A stretch of DNA of 64,000 bases from Zygaena filipendulae (Eukaryota; Arthropoda; Insecta; Lepidoptera; Zygaenidae), in assembly GCA_907165275.2 (NCBI GenBank), contig OU015658.1, positions 570,501 through 634,500 of the forward strand, in the 5' to 3' direction. Below the pieces are notes generated by a model that ran no database searches, was not told the origin of the DNA, and saw only the letters and a program-made list of their open reading frames with translations. The number at the start of each line of letters is the position of its first letter. Positions within the stretch are counted from its first letter, which is position 1. The position numbers and the translations under genes are program-made. Shown piece by piece: positions 11,920 to 23,744 of this stretch.

Positions 11920-12337
11920 ATCTGTCTCAGCGAGAATCAAGCCTATGCTTACGGAAACAGGACCTTAAGCACTCAAATACGTTTCAGGTAAATCTATTCA
12001 ACTAAATAAACGATCAAACAAATTAGACGATATCATAAGATAGGTACGTACCTATAAGCTAAATTATTCTAATATACCTATTATGTATTAGTGATTTAAA
12101 TAATGCGAGTTTTTTCTTTGTTTCAAAAGAAGCCTCTTAACAAAAAAAAAAACTAACAGAAATCATTAGAGTAACGTATAGTAGAATAAAAACAACGACC
12201 ACTATGATTTCGTTGCGAAGTCCAGAAATAAGTCGCATTGCGAAAATATACATTTGAATTGCAAACACGGCGCCACGAAGCGGATTCTGGAGGCTCGTGG
12301 GTATAAAAATTTCACTTCACTTCACTTTACCAGGCTA

Positions 12338-12585
12338 TATATTACTAACTGTCCCGCGGTTTCACCCGCGATAATTTCGAAGTTCCCGCGGAATTGTTCC
12401 ACACAAATTTTGCAACCCCTTTTCATCCCCTTTATTGGTTGAATTTTCAAAAATCCTTTCTTATCGAATGTCTACGTCATACAAAGAACACACCCTCCGA
12501 GTTTTAGGTCTCTACGATCAGCGGTTTAGGCTGTGCGTCGGTCCAACAGTCATTCAGAACAAAGCATTTTATATGTATAGATAAC
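12338..12585 (-). mobile_element. Helitron, minus orientation
   Basis: The 3' end (ACTAACTG, mutated from ACTAGCTG, then CCCGCGGTTTCACCCGCG) is on the left. The 5' part with GCATTTTATATGTATAGATA is on the right. The body (TCTCTACGATCAGCGGTTTAG) recurs in inverted orientation at 14040-14165. Confidence 0.65.
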
Positions 12586-13186
12586 TGTACCGAATAATTC
12601 AGTTTGATTGTAATACCATCTTAAAATCAGAATTTTGAAGTGAATCTTTTTATGCAAAGTAGAAATAATTACATACGGTACACACCGTACACGTTCCGCT
12701 CTGTATGGATAACCGCATGCGTAATATTATGATTCTTATCTGTGATAGTGATATATGAATTTATGATGTTTTCATACAAGTTCAAAAATAACATTCGTGT
12801 GTATCTACACACCGATTAATGCACTTTAAAATTGGAAATAAACTTAACACGATAAATTTTCTAACGATTATATCTCTCATGCATACAATATTTTTTTATG
12901 TCGACAACGTACAGTCAACGTAGAGAGAACTCTCGAAAACTATAATTCTCTCGATGACCGAAGCAGACAGAAACGTGTCAGTCTACGACTTCTATCCGCC
13001 GCCTACGACAACAACCTTGTACAATTCACTTCACGCTGAATTCACCTATCGACGATCTTTAAACTTACAGAATCGCAACGAAACAAAGTAAGCCAAATTA
13101 TGTCAGACAAGTGTCCCTTCGTTGAAACTGAATTGCAATTTACTGGAGCCCACTCGAAATGATTATATTATTGTTCAAGAACAAAT

Positions 13187-13419
13187 GTACGCAGATAAGC
13201 AATAACATGTTAACCCACAAAACGAAGTTATTGATTTAGAACGATTTATTGAGAGTTAGAGAACGTTTTTTAAGTATATTATTATTATTACATTGTTTAA
13301 ATATGTAACTAAATATTGAATATAAAAATGTTGAAACAAAATGGCGCTATAATTTTAAAACTTTAATTTACTCAAAATTTCTCCAGTGTGGGTTAACATA
13401 CTATTGCTTATCTATGTCC
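13187..13419 (+). mobile_element. 4-bp-TSD MITE, copy 1
   Basis: Terminal inverted repeats of about 30 bp (left GTACGCAGATAAGCAATAAC, right ...TTGCTTATCTATGTCC) bound a 233-bp non-coding element, flanked by AAAT at 13183-13186 and again at 13420-13423. Copies at 19690 and 23987 carry different 4-bp duplications. Four-base duplications are known for Sola and Chapaev-type transposons, among others, so the parent family is undetermined. Confidence 0.85.
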
Positions 13420-13884
13420 AAATATAAATCCCCATTATAACGAAACGCACGCGTCGCGTCGCGTAGGTACGTTTGTGATTGTGGCACTTCGTTCTTTGTT
13501 ACGAATGTCAACAACGCAAGACAGACGCGCAGACTGTTGATTCAAACTCGAGACAACCGGCCGGAACAATGGCGAGAGTTAAATAATGACGTTTAATCAC
13601 ATACATTGTACATTTACAACGTGTTTTATAAATACTGTAACAAAGATATTATATAATTTATCACTCGTGCACAAAGTGCCACCTGCCTGTCACACATGAC
13701 ACTCATTCAAAATCATTAATTTCAAATGTACGCGAAAGTTTTGAAATCGGTTAGGTACTCAAGTACTCAACTCTTCTATAATACTCAAATGATATCTAGG
13801 TTTTCAAAATGAAACGCGAAGTGCGCTTATTCCATTATACAAAATTATTGACGTAGGTAGGTACATATTTTTTCCATATTTTCT

Positions 13885-14165
13885 CCCAGTAAACCTGAAC
13901 CTGACTCATCTATCAACGCACAGCCGAAACTACTGAACAGATTTCACTGAAATTTGGCGAACAGATAGTTGTAATGACGTAGCAGGCATCCGCTAAGAAA
14001 AGACTTTTGTAAATTCGAATTCCTGTACAAAAACAAGCAATTCTTATATATATATTCTATACATATAAAATGCTTTGTCCTGAATGACTGATGGATCAAC
14101 GCACAGCCTAAACCGCTGATCGTAGAGACCTGAAACTTGGAGGGTGTGTTCTTTGTATGACGAGA
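13885..14165 (+). mobile_element. Helitron 5' fragments (two, tandem)
   Basis: Two blocks share ATCAACGCACAGCC.AAAC. The second (14040-14165) is the reverse complement of the 5' part of the copy at 12338-12585. No CTAG terminus is retained. Confidence 0.5.
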
Positions 14166-14195
14166 GTCAGTTTGTCTTTGTCAGTTTTAATAAAT

Positions 14196-14574
14196 TATAC
14201 AACGTGTTAATGAATTAACTGAAAACTAGAAAGTAGTTTGCTTAGAATCGACTTCCGAATCGATCGCACCATGTTTTAATATAGGTTATATTTTTTTCAT
14301 TTTTAGTAGCCCACGTCTGAATGATTTATAACACAATATTTAGCGCGTACGCCGCACCGCCCGTAGCAAAAAAATCGAATCGGTCGTTGACAACTTGACA
14401 CGTAGGCGGGGGCGTAGAGCTTGGAATTTCGTAGATAGATCACCTCTAAACTATTGTTGAATTACTTTTAGACTATTACTTTTTTCGACATAATTTATAT
14501 TTTAGTCACATTATTGTTTATTTTTTTAAATGGGGTGTATCAGATTTTTGGTCAATCCATTAACACGTTGTATA
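14196..14574 (+). mobile_element. TATACA-CGTGTTAATG MITE, copy 1
   Basis: The left end TATACAACGTGTTAATGAAT and the right end ATTAACACGTTGTATA are inverted repeats of roughly 30 bp. A 353-bp relative lies at 49283-49635. Non-coding; target duplication not clear. Confidence 0.75.
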
Positions 14575-15360
14575 GGTACATAGACAAAAGAGACGACAGC
14601 TCTAAAAATCAACAACCGGTGTCGACTGTCGCGGTAGCATAAACAACAGAAATCAACGAAAAATTTACATGTACATATATTCTTCCAGTTACGTTTAACG
14701 TATCAATCAATCCCTTGCCTATCTATAATTGAAATTGAATTGAAAGATACTTGTCGTCGAATACATTTCAATTACAGAAGCACGACAACGTTTGTTATGC
14801 GGCGACACGACGACGAAGCGACAGCAGCGTGATTAAAAAACAAATCTACTCAAAACATGGTAATGGTGTTTGAACGAGACAATTATTTGAAGTACCTAAT
14901 TACTTGTGAGTTGTGACGTCACAACAAGGTCACACGCTCTACAGAAGCAGTCTTGGAGCATTTGAATTTGTATTCTCAGTTGATTCTCAGACCGTTGACG
15001 TACTAAATACCCGAATTGCAGAGACGCAAAAAAGCCCATACAAAATAATCTGTATGCGGTTTTTTTTTAATGTTTTTTTAAGTAGTTTTTGATCTTACAG
15101 TCACTTGGGTAATTAATTTTAAAGTAGATTTTTAAAGCTCTAGGATGCAACTCAAAACTCGTGTCCACAGCAGGGTTTTGATGTGTACAAATCAGACACT
15201 AAATTAAAATTAAAACGGTGAAACCGCGGGGAAAAGCAAGTTGAGGTGTAATAATAGAAACTAGATGTAGTGTTAGAAAGTATCTATTCAAATTCGTGTG
15301 ATAAGTTGATAAGTAAGCCCTATAACAATCCGTTTGAAGTTTGAACTTGTGATTTCTACC
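14575..15360. other. Non-coding; Helitron 3' scrap near 15205
   Basis: Mostly featureless. At 15205-15235 a GGTGAAACCGCGGGGA...AGCAAG stretch is a leftover Helitron 3' hairpin without an intact CTAG. Confidence 0.4.
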
Positions 15361-15432
15361 ATGTGCACGGCGCGCGGCGTCGTCCGCCCGCCGATGGCCC
15401 TACTACGGAGCAAGGCCACTCTCGATCGATGA
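15361..15432 (+). other. GC-rich 23-codon open frame, unassigned
   Basis: ATG in a favourable context (ACC before it) opens a short arginine-rich frame in a small GC-rich patch, ending at TGA 8 bp before the duplicated target of the hAT element that follows. No donor site was found. It could be part of an old promoter or exon, or be meaningless. Confidence 0.15.
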
Positions 15433-15448
15433 ATGTCACGGTCACACA

Positions 15449-15838
15449 TAGGGTTGCCACCCGTACTATATTATATAGTATCGTACTATATTTCAGCCTA
15501 TTGTACTATATATTAAAGAAAAACGAAAGTAAAGTACGAAAAATACTATATTTTTATCCCTAATTCAAATGTCGCGCTTTTTTATATTAACTGTGACTGG
15601 TTTGGAACGCACCCGCAGCGCAGCGAAGCTCGGGGAATTTCAAAACGAAACGAATACGCGGCAACAAAACGTCAACAATCAAACTGCAATTATTTGTTTG
15701 TATATGAATGCTACCCGATACATAACATTGCTTAAAAATAAATATGTACTAATTTCTTGCATTTCCCAAAAGTACTATGTTTTTGCATCTTTATTCGGAT
15801 AAATATTATATTTTTCAAAAAAAAAGTTGCCAACCCTT
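15449..15838 (+). mobile_element. Non-autonomous hAT-like element with 8-bp TSD
   Basis: GTCACACA at 15441-15448 is repeated exactly at 15839-15846. The element starts TAGGGTTGCCA and ends TTGCCAACCCTT, short inverted termini typical of hAT-type transposons, which make 8-bp duplications. The interior carries several TACTATAT blocks. The 77-codon frame inside does not resemble a transposase. Confidence 0.8.
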
Positions 15839-15846
15839 GTCACACA

Positions 15847-16712
15847 CTTCTTCCGTGGCCAACCAATTAATATAGGCCAGCGGCGTTTCCCGTAACTTTC
15901 CCTTCACAAACATTTGAACACATCTCAACATAACATTGCATACATTACGTTTTAAACGCATTCCCAAACCTAAAACTGCCTTTCTTGGTAGAGTTATGAA
16001 GGCAAGAATAGAAAATTTACTTCCTCTTTAACAGTGCCATTGGTGTACAACCCTTTCACCGCCATTCCCGTAATATCACGATCTACGAAAACTCTATCGA
16101 CTCTATGTTTCACATTATGACAAAATTAAAAATATTAAATATTCTAAAAAACAGAAATTGTACGTTTCAGAATTCAAAAATAGATTTATAAGTTTTTTAA
16201 ATAAACCACTAAAGATATAAAACAAATAAAGTGTAGTTTTTTTAAACGCAAAAGTGATAATATATCACTTTTATGTTTCGATAAACTTTTATAGTGCTTA
16301 TAACTTTTGTCTAATGTATTCCATCAAAAACATAATGTGAAAGGGCGTCAAAACGAAACACGTGCAAGAGTGCCGGCTATCGGCTTCTTTCATAAAAGAT
16401 GAGATACAAATAGACACGAAATCCTATTTAAAGTTCCCTTAAATCATTCCTACAGGAATGCATAACGTTTTTCCGTTGATTTTATAGAAAGTGATGTTCT
16501 ATCTATAATACCTGCTAAACGGTAATTGGTATTGTTATCAAAGGCCTGCAATAGTTCTATGGGAAAGTGAAACCTACTCGTATTATCGATGTGGGCCGCC
16601 ATTCAGGCAGACTGAAATAGATCAATAAATAATTGAATAGTTTTGCGAGCGGTTTTACAGAGCTACATTTCTAAGTACATGATTCGATTGATATAATAAA
16701 ATTGAATGATTA
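15847..16712. other. Non-coding stretch, nothing recognised
   Basis: No supported exon or repeat. Confidence 0.4.
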
Positions 16713-17014
16713 TCTATACTATAATAAAAGAGTAGAATCCGCGATTCTGTACATTGAATATTTTTACCTGAAATTGAGAGGGGTGACAAAAGAAGAGTAA
16801 CCAAGCCCAAAAAACAAGTTTTTAAAATTGTTTTATGTCTGTCTGTTCGCGATAATCTCCGCATCTACTGAACCGATTGTCATGCGGTTTTCACAGGTAG
16901 ATTAAGCTTAGCCTGGAGCTACATATAGGCTTTGTTACATTGAAATCGGATGTCGGGAAAAAAAGTTGCTTTATAAAAACCTTTCATGCGGGTGAAACCG
17001 CGGGGCACAGCTAG
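16713..17014 (+). mobile_element. Helitron, complete ends
   Basis: A|TCTATACTATAATAAAAG at the 5' end and GCGGGTGAAACCGCGG...CTAG|T at the 3' end, with host A and T at the two edges as expected for Helitron insertion between A and T. This 302-bp copy is one of the best preserved in the window. Confidence 0.85.
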
Positions 17015-17206
17015 TACTATAATAACCAGATGTTCCCCACAGAATATACCTCCTGCAAGCCTGTCACGTTCGCTATTTCGAGATTTATCTAGTTAACATC
17101 CAATACCGTTATACTTGATAAACTTCATCAAACTGTAGACATTTATTTAGCCGACGAGCGAGTGAAGGAATTATATGCTGGCAAATGCCTTTATTGGGAA
17201 CCTATG

Positions 17207-17410
17207 CTAAGGCTTTTTGCACATTATAAGAAATTTTCTTGTGTCTTATAAGAATATAATTATGTCTCATAAGACATCCAGTCGCTTTGGTTGTTATATG
17301 GGACCAAACATATTAGGTATAAGAAATGTCGGATAAGGCACGCGCATAGTAATTTTTGTCGAATGCATGTAAGACACAAGAAAACTTATATAATGTGCAA
17401 AAGGCCTAAG
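17207..17410. mobile_element. ~204-bp MITE with ~45-bp imperfect TIRs
   Basis: The left end (CTAAGGCTTTTTGCACATTA...TTTTCTTGTGTCTTA) and the right end (TAAGACACAAGAAAA...TAATGTGCAAAAGGCCTAAG) are inverted repeats. No duplication of the target could be assigned and no other copy was seen. Confidence 0.7.
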
Positions 17411-17700
17411 GAAGTTCCATAGACGTACAGTCCAACACAAAGATTATACGTACGTAAGTGGTCGGATACACATAATATCCGTATTAATCCAAGGACCCGC
17501 GACAGATTTTTAATTTCCGAACCATTACATGAATTTCAGCCTACGAGTACCACTTTGAGCAAACGAGCCACCAAAAACGCATTATCAAAATATGTTATGT
17601 ACTGATATGCTCGTTGAAATGCGTTGTATTTTTATCCTTAATTATTAAAAAACACTTGAGAACTAACATCTTGACAGTGGCCTCTATAATAAATGTCAAT

Positions 17701-17729
17701 TTTACAAAAGGGGATTACCCTTTTGTAAA
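17701..17729. repeat. Perfect short hairpin
   Basis: TTTACAAAAGGG and CCCTTTTGTAAA flank a 5-nt loop GATTA. It lies just upstream of a Helitron copy. Confidence 0.75.
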
Positions 17730-17732
17730 AAT

Positions 17733-17995
17733 TATAAATGCAAAAGTAGTCTTTGTGTGTTACCTTTTCTCGTCTTAACTACTTAATCGATCGCCACAAA
17801 ATTTTGCATACAAATTGTCAGGGGTACAGAAAAGGACATAGGGTAGATTTTATCTCAGAATCTCCGCGGGATCACTGAAATTAACGCGGGTGAAATCGCA
17901 TGTAACTTTGCAAACATGAGTTGTCAAGGATTTAGAAAAGGATATAGCGTGCTTTTTATACCATCATTTCCGGGGAAGCTCCCACATTAATGGGT
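17733..17995 (+). mobile_element. Helitron, 3' end degenerate, partly duplicated
   Basis: Plus-oriented body (TAAATGCAAAAGTAG, TTTTGCATACAAATTGTCAGGGG) reaches an AACGCGGGTGAAATCGC hairpin, but instead of CTAG it runs into a second, more diverged body block (TTGCAAACATGAGTTGTCAAGG). Confidence 0.6.
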
Positions 17996-18052
17996 TTCGA
18001 CGACGATTTTTGCGATCTGACGATTGTATTAGCTGTCTGACGAATGTATATA

Positions 18053-18439
18053 GGATGTCCCGTAAATCAACGTCAAGCCAGAACTGGGTGATAGGCTAAG
18101 TTATAACTTAATAGAAGAACGTAAAAAAAATATCCTTAAAAAAATGGTCATTTATAAAAATTATAAAAATTTACACCCTGCGACGGTTCTTGCTACAAAC
18201 CTTGACTTTTTTTCAATTTTTCTTCTTATTGTGTAATCCTGAATAGTGTTTCTGAAAACACCTGCTTAATATTTAAGTTTTTGCCAATGAAGTTTTCAAA
18301 ATTATTGCTTTCGTCAGTTTTTGATGTCAGTCCTTTTTTTTAAATAGGCATAGCAAAGTTTTTTATACTTTTCTGTTAACAGCTGTTATGACTTAGCCTA
18401 TCCCCTGTTTCTGGCTTGACGTCGATTTACGGGACACCC
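18053..18439. mobile_element. 387-bp MITE, GGGTGTCCCGTAAATC termini
   Basis: Left GGATGTCCCGTAAATCAACG and right CGATTTACGGGACACCC are inverted repeats that continue for about 50 bp (through CTTGACG, CCAGAA and GGCTAAG). ATA flanks both sides (18050-18052, 18440-18442), compatible with a 3-bp target duplication and a Harbinger-type origin, though the duplication is too short to be decisive. Confidence 0.8.
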
Positions 18440-18673
18440 ATATGTAGTTATCTCTAGGGCTACTTCTTCACTATGATTGCTGATGTTCAACCAGCGTGCA
18501 TATAGATCCAGCTGACTGTACCTAACTTAACAAGATTGAATGCAAGGACGGAATTTGCATGAACTTGCATGCATCGGATGTTCTAAATACGGATAATTCG
18601 ACCACGGCGTAGCTTGTGGAACGCAATAAATATGGTTAGGTACACTTGCAAGTAGGTCGCATTTATTGTACCT

Positions 18674-19004
18674 AATAGGGATGTTGACTACTATTGAAAA
18701 TCAAAATTCTAATTAGTCCGTCAGTTAGAAAATAAAAAAAACAATAGACACGTATTTTTTGCTGTTTTAAATAAATTAAAATATACAGAGATAAAGCGCA
18801 TTAAAGTTTAGGATGAGGAGGTCGTGACGTCACTAACCACAAAACCGCCATACAAACTGTCAGAATAGTGACGTCACGCGAAATTTCAACTCAATATATC
18901 GCCGTTATTTTTTAATTACGTAAAAAAAGAAAAAATTCGTGTCCAATATTTTTTAATAATCAAAAGACAGACTAAAAAATAAAAAATTAGTCAACATGCC
19001 CATT
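18674..19004 (+). mobile_element. Paired-CRE MITE, copy 4
   Basis: Full-length, from AATAGGGATGTTGACTA to TAGTCAACATGCCCATTAT. Contains GTGACGTCAC twice, about 50 bp apart, in a near-symmetric arrangement. Confidence 0.9.
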
Positions 19005-19124
19005 ATACGGTTCGAATTTTCAAAAAATCTCCTAAGAGCAATTAAACATCCTGTATCTGATCAATCGGCACGCCAGTGCAGCGGCAAAACAAAGGAAAAT
19101 ATATTATTTTGATTTTTGATAATA

Positions 19125-19335
19125 TCTATACTAATAATATAGAAAAGATTGGATTGTTTGTTTGTATGTTGTCTGTTGGTTTGTAATACATATAGTTACC
19201 TCAAAAACTACTAAGCCGATTTAAACAATTCATTCATTTATAAAAAGCTAGCGCTCATGAGAGGGTACTTTTTATCCCGGAATTCTTACGGGAACTCCGA
19301 AATTAACGCCAGTGTAACCGTGGGGTATCGAATTG
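19125..19335 (+). mobile_element. Helitron, 3' terminus eroded
   Basis: 5' end A|TCTATACTAATAATATAG is intact. The 3' hairpin is degenerate (GCCAGTGTAACCGTGGGG) and no CTAG follows. Confidence 0.7.
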
Positions 19336-19629
19336 TAGGTATAATATATTTGTAAAATTCTTAATTACAGTCTTCTTCAACCAGATAGGTACATAATTAG
19401 GAGTTACCTACCTTACTATCCCGTCTGTGTTATACAACAATCTCATTTAAAAAATGGCGCAGTGTCAACCGAAATGTGATCGCTTCCTCAACCCGAGAGC
19501 CCCATTTCAATACTCACGTTCTCAGTTCGCAACTTCCTGTAACAGTGCGGTCTGTGCGGGCTCTAGACACGTTATTGAAGAGTGACCTTCTAATTATATA
19601 GCTGGCAGAGAGAATTTAACAATAACAAA

Positions 19630-19648
19630 CCTTTTTTTTTTTTTTTTA
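19630..19648. repeat. Poly(T) tract
   Basis: An uninterrupted T-run of about 17 bases; possibly a retroposon tail in reverse orientation, but no body is recognisable. Confidence 0.6.
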
Positions 19649-19689
19649 TTTAGACGTAACAATACTACGTCTCTGCCAGTGGGATATTT

Positions 19690-19925
19690 GGACGCAGATA
19701 AGCAATAACATGTTAATCCACAAAATTAAGTTATTGATACAGAACTGTTTATTGAGAGTTAGAGAACGTTTTTTAATTATGTGTTTACCTTATTACATTG
19801 TTTAAATATGTAACCAAATGTTGAACATAAAAAAATGTTGACACAAAATGGCGCTATAATTTTAAAACGCGATTTACTCAAAATATCTCCAGTGTGGGTC
19901 AACACACTATTGCTTATCTATGTCC
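19690..19925 (+). mobile_element. 4-bp-TSD MITE, copy 2
   Basis: Flanked by ATTT at 19686-19689 and 19926-19929. Termini GGACGCAGATAAGC and GCTTATCTATGTCC. Confidence 0.88.
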
Positions 19926-19942
19926 ATTTATGATTATATTTA

Positions 19943-20248
19943 CTAGCTGTTCCCCGCGGTTTCACCTGCGTTAGTTTCGGAGATCCCGCGGGTATTCCGA
20001 GGTAAAAGTACTTACTACCCTACCCGTGGCAACGTGGAGGTAGTATGCAAAATTTTATATGTAGTTTCTTCCGCGTTAATTTCGGAGTTGACGTGGAAAT
20101 TCTAGGATAAAAAGTAGCATAATATGTCCTTCTATGTACCCCTGACGACGTGTTTGCAAAATTTCGTGGTGATCGGTTGAGCCGTGAAAGCGTAACAAAC
20201 AAACAGACAGACAAACTCACTTTCGCATTTATAGTGAGTTAGTAAGGA
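19943..20248 (-). mobile_element. Helitron, complete ends, minus orientation
   Basis: Left edge A|CTAGCTGTTCCCCGCGG with hairpin, right edge AGTTAGTAAGGA. An internal second block (CGCGTTAATTTCGGAG at about 20070) shows a partial duplication. It lies 14 bp from the MITE that precedes it. Confidence 0.8.
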
Positions 20249-20597
20249 CTTATTATCAACGGCAGTAAACTTTACAGTAAAGTAGGTATACCTGATATTC
20301 AATTTGTATTCATTTACGGTATCAGATTATTTGTACCTAATTCGTAATTAGTGTAACGAGTTTATTTATTCATAAAAATCCAACAGCAAGAATATACCTA
20401 ATTAGTTATTTTTTAAAACATTTATCATTACATTATCTGCAAACAAGCGAAGAGTTCTATAATTTATGTCTGAGTTTAGGAATCCAAAGACATAAGAAAC
20501 AAAAATACTTTGGTCGAAATAATATGATAAATTACAACTTTTCACTGGACAAATGGACAAAATGAAAGATATAATAACAACAATTATTATAACGCGC

Positions 20598-20926
20598 AAT
20601 AGGGATGTGGACTACTTTTGAAAATCAAAATTCTAATTAGTCCATCAGTTAGAAAATAAAAAAAACAATAGACACGTATTTTTTGCTTTTTTAAATAAAT
20701 TAAAATATACAGAGATAAAGCGCATTAAAGTTTAGGGTTAGGAGGTCGTGACGTCACTAACCGCAAAACCGCCATACAAACTGTCAGAATAGTGACGTCA
20801 CGCGAAATTTCAACTCAATATATCGCCGTTATTTTTTGATTACGTAAAAAAGAAAAAATATGTGTCCAATATTCTTTAATAATCTACAAGACGGACTAAA
20901 AAATAAAAATTAGTCCACAGCCCATT
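20598..20926 (+). mobile_element. Paired-CRE MITE, copy 5
   Basis: Full length and very close to copy 4. Both GTGACGTCAC sites are intact. Confidence 0.9.
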
Positions 20927-21587
20927 ATAAATCGCTGTACTCGAAATTTATTTATTTATTTTTTTTATTTTTAAATTAAATTTAGAATAAAAAAAGAATT
21001 TTGAGCCGCTTTTGAAGCCAGTGAAGTGAAAATTGTTGTTTTCTACACTTCCCTACTAAGTGGTCAGAGGCCTCATGAGGATGACCGATTTATGACAACC
21101 GATGATAATATGTTTATCTAGCTACTTACTCCAAAGTGGTCGATCTAACGGCAATCATAACACGAGGCACTTACCTGGAACAAAACAGTACAAAATTATC
21201 AACAAAATTCAAATTGATCCGTCACGTACGTGCTCTTCGAGTAAACATCACAACTCACAAGTATCAGAATTCTGAGCCGATCCGATCGAGAAATCCATCG
21301 AAATTTAAGAAAAGCGCTGGCAATCCCCAGAACATTTCGTCTGAATGAAATAATGAGAAAAATAATTAGAAAATGCCGATTTCGCTCGTAACAAAAGCGA
21401 ATTCTTTTTTGTTAAGAATATTTGAATTGAGCCAAGGACAAAATGTTGGATTTAAATTAAAGATTATCGGATTCGCAATCAAGTGACGTAAGTGCTACTA
21501 AGGCTTCGTTGATAATAAAAGTGAGATCTAACTGGATAAAAAGTTCTTTCAGAGTTCGTACGATTTTTTCCGTCACCAGCAGCTCAA
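20927..21587. other. Non-coding stretch, nothing recognised
   Basis: The 70-codon frame at 21136-21348 lacks splice signals and homology that I recognise. Confidence 0.4.
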
Positions 21588-21747
21588 ATGTGAGTTTGTT
21601 TGTTTGTGAAGCTTTCACGCCTTAAAGGCCCAACCGATCATGATGAAATTTTACATACCCGATTTCAGGGGTGTAGAGAAGAACATAGGGTACTTTTTGT
21701 CCCGGAAATCGGAAATCATCGCGGTTGAAACCGCGGGTAACAGCTAG
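21588..21747 (+). mobile_element. Helitron, 5' truncated
   Basis: Body with CAACCGATCATGATGAAATT, hairpin GCGGTTGAAACCGCGG and CTAG at 21744-21747 before T. The TACTAATATT start is missing. Confidence 0.7.
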
Positions 21748-21805
21748 TTATTAAATAAGTAGTAAATGAAGTACCTATATCAAGTATAGTCAGTCCCTAT
21801 AACTA

Positions 21806-22080
21806 AGTGTCGGCGCACGCTATGCGACATGTCGTTGCGTCATGTCGCAACGACTCGTCGTCGACGCAAGCGACCGCTCTGCGTCTTGTCGCCGCGACTT
21901 CACTGCGACCGAACGAGCGCGCTCCGACTCCCCCCTAGCTTGTCTCTGCGACTGACGCTAAGCGTGCGGAGCTTTGAACAAAATATATGAAAATTGTAGA
22001 CCGCAGCCTGTCGTCGCGTCTAGTCGCCGAGCTGTCGCTGTCGCGTGTCGCTGTCGTGTGTCTCAGTTTGCGCTGACTCT
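21806..22080. mobile_element. CG-rich MITE-like element
   Basis: Left AGTGTCGGCGCAC and right GTTTGCGCTGACTCT are imperfect inverted termini around a 275-bp block built from repeated TGTCGC/GCGAC units. Its GC content contrasts sharply with its surroundings. Non-coding. Confidence 0.5.
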
Positions 22081-22628
22081 AAATCGATATTAAGCGCTTG
22101 CAACTCGACACACATGAATGAAGTAAAGCATCTCTCTTTGCGTCAGAAACGTTTTGAACAAAACGTTACACTCGAATTCGTCGTTGAAATTTCACTCGTA
22201 TCGTATAATATGTGAAAAATTTAGAAATTCAAATGTCGCAGAAGACGATTCTTTGCCGAACAACATTCGCTATGTTTGTGCGACGATGAAATCTTCAAGC
22301 GATTTTTTCTCAATTTTCACGTGAAAAGAAACTATGAGCAAAAATCTACAAGGTTTTTCCGCAAAAGCAAATGTTAAATAGAAAAGCTTTTATAAAATAA
22401 CTCGCTAGACATTTCTTGTTTGCAAGCCGTGAGCAGATGCGCAAGAGAATATATAGCATCTATTCCATTTGAAATGAGCTCATATTACTACAATAAAAGG
22501 TAAAATTTAGATTTAAATCTTGATTTATGGTTTTGTAAACACTTTTCAGTATATTCAATTCACTTTCACACATTCATTTCACTTTTCAATATATTAGATT
22601 TTTTTTTACGTAATATAAAGATTCGATA

Positions 22629-23509
22629 TCTATACTAATATTATAAAGAGCAAAAGTTTGTGAGTTTGTGGGTTTGTGAGTTTGTGACGTTGTAGGGGGT
22701 AATCTCTGGATCTACTGAACCGATTTTGAAAATTCTTTCACTTATAGGAAGCTGCAGTGATCCTGAGTGTCATAGGACTTTCGGACATCGGACTTTTTAT
22801 TCCGGAATTCCCGCGGGAACTTTGAATTTCCCGCGGATAAAACCAAGGCGGAACAACTATCTCTAGATCTAGCGAACCGATTTTGAAAATTCTTTCACTT
22901 ATATGGAGCTACAGTAATCAAGAGTGATACAAAGTTGTGTTGAGTGTCAAATTTTGTCATATATTTTTTAATTTTTTGTGATGCCGAATAAAGATTTGTC
23001 TATGTCTATGTCTACAAGATACATTCCATCCCGGAATTCCCTCGGGAACTCCGTGGTTTGTGAGTTCGTGAGTTTGTGAGATTGTAGTGGGTAATCTCTG
23101 GTTCTACTGAAGCGATTTTAAAAATTATTTCACTTATAAGAAGCTACAGTGATCTCGATTGACATACAGTACTTTTTATCCCGGAATTCCCGCGGGAACT
23201 CCGGAGATTGTGAGTTCGTGAAGTTGTAGGGGTAATCTCAGGATCTACTAAACCGATTTTGAAAATTCTTTCACTTTTAAAAAGCTACAGTGATCCTGAG
23301 TGACATATAGTGTACTTTTTTTTCCTGGGATTTCCGCGGGAACTCCGGAGTTTGTGAGGTTATAATATCTGGATCTACTGAACCGATTTTGAAAATTTTT
23401 TCACTTATAGGGAGCTACAGTGATCCAGAGTGATATAGGGTACTTTCTACTCCGGAATTGCCGCGATTACTCCAAAATTACCGCGGGTGAAACCGCGGGG
23501 GTCAGCTAG
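22629..23509 (+). mobile_element. Expanded Helitron with internal ~150-bp tandem units
   Basis: Both ends are good: A|TCTATACTAATATTATAAAG and GCGGGTGAAACCGCGG...CTAG|T. In between, a unit containing GTTTGTGAG, GGTAATCTCTGGATCTACTG, AACCGATTTTGAAAATTC and GAATTCCCGCGGGAACTCC is repeated four to five times, giving 881 bp instead of the usual 180-300. A LINE tail (22925-23018) interrupts the second unit. Confidence 0.8.
22925..23018 (+). mobile_element. LINE 3' end with (TCTATG)n tail
   Basis: GTGATGCCGAATAAAGATT followed by TCTATGTCTATGTCT; a related 3' end lies at 28795-28888. Confidence 0.55.
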
Positions 23510-23744
23510 TAAATTATAAACTTATACAATGTGGAAGCTGATGACAAAACTTAAGAGTCGATTTTTCAAATCCCAATTAAGGTTCGACCTGAGATTGGGC
23601 TGAAAATTGAACAATATTTTTATGGTCTATCAGACGAATAAGCAATCTGACTGCTTTCCACAATATTTAGATAAATATAACACACAGAGAGCAGAATATA
23701 TTCATAAAAACATCTTTAGAAGTCTGTTACAATTATATAGAAGA

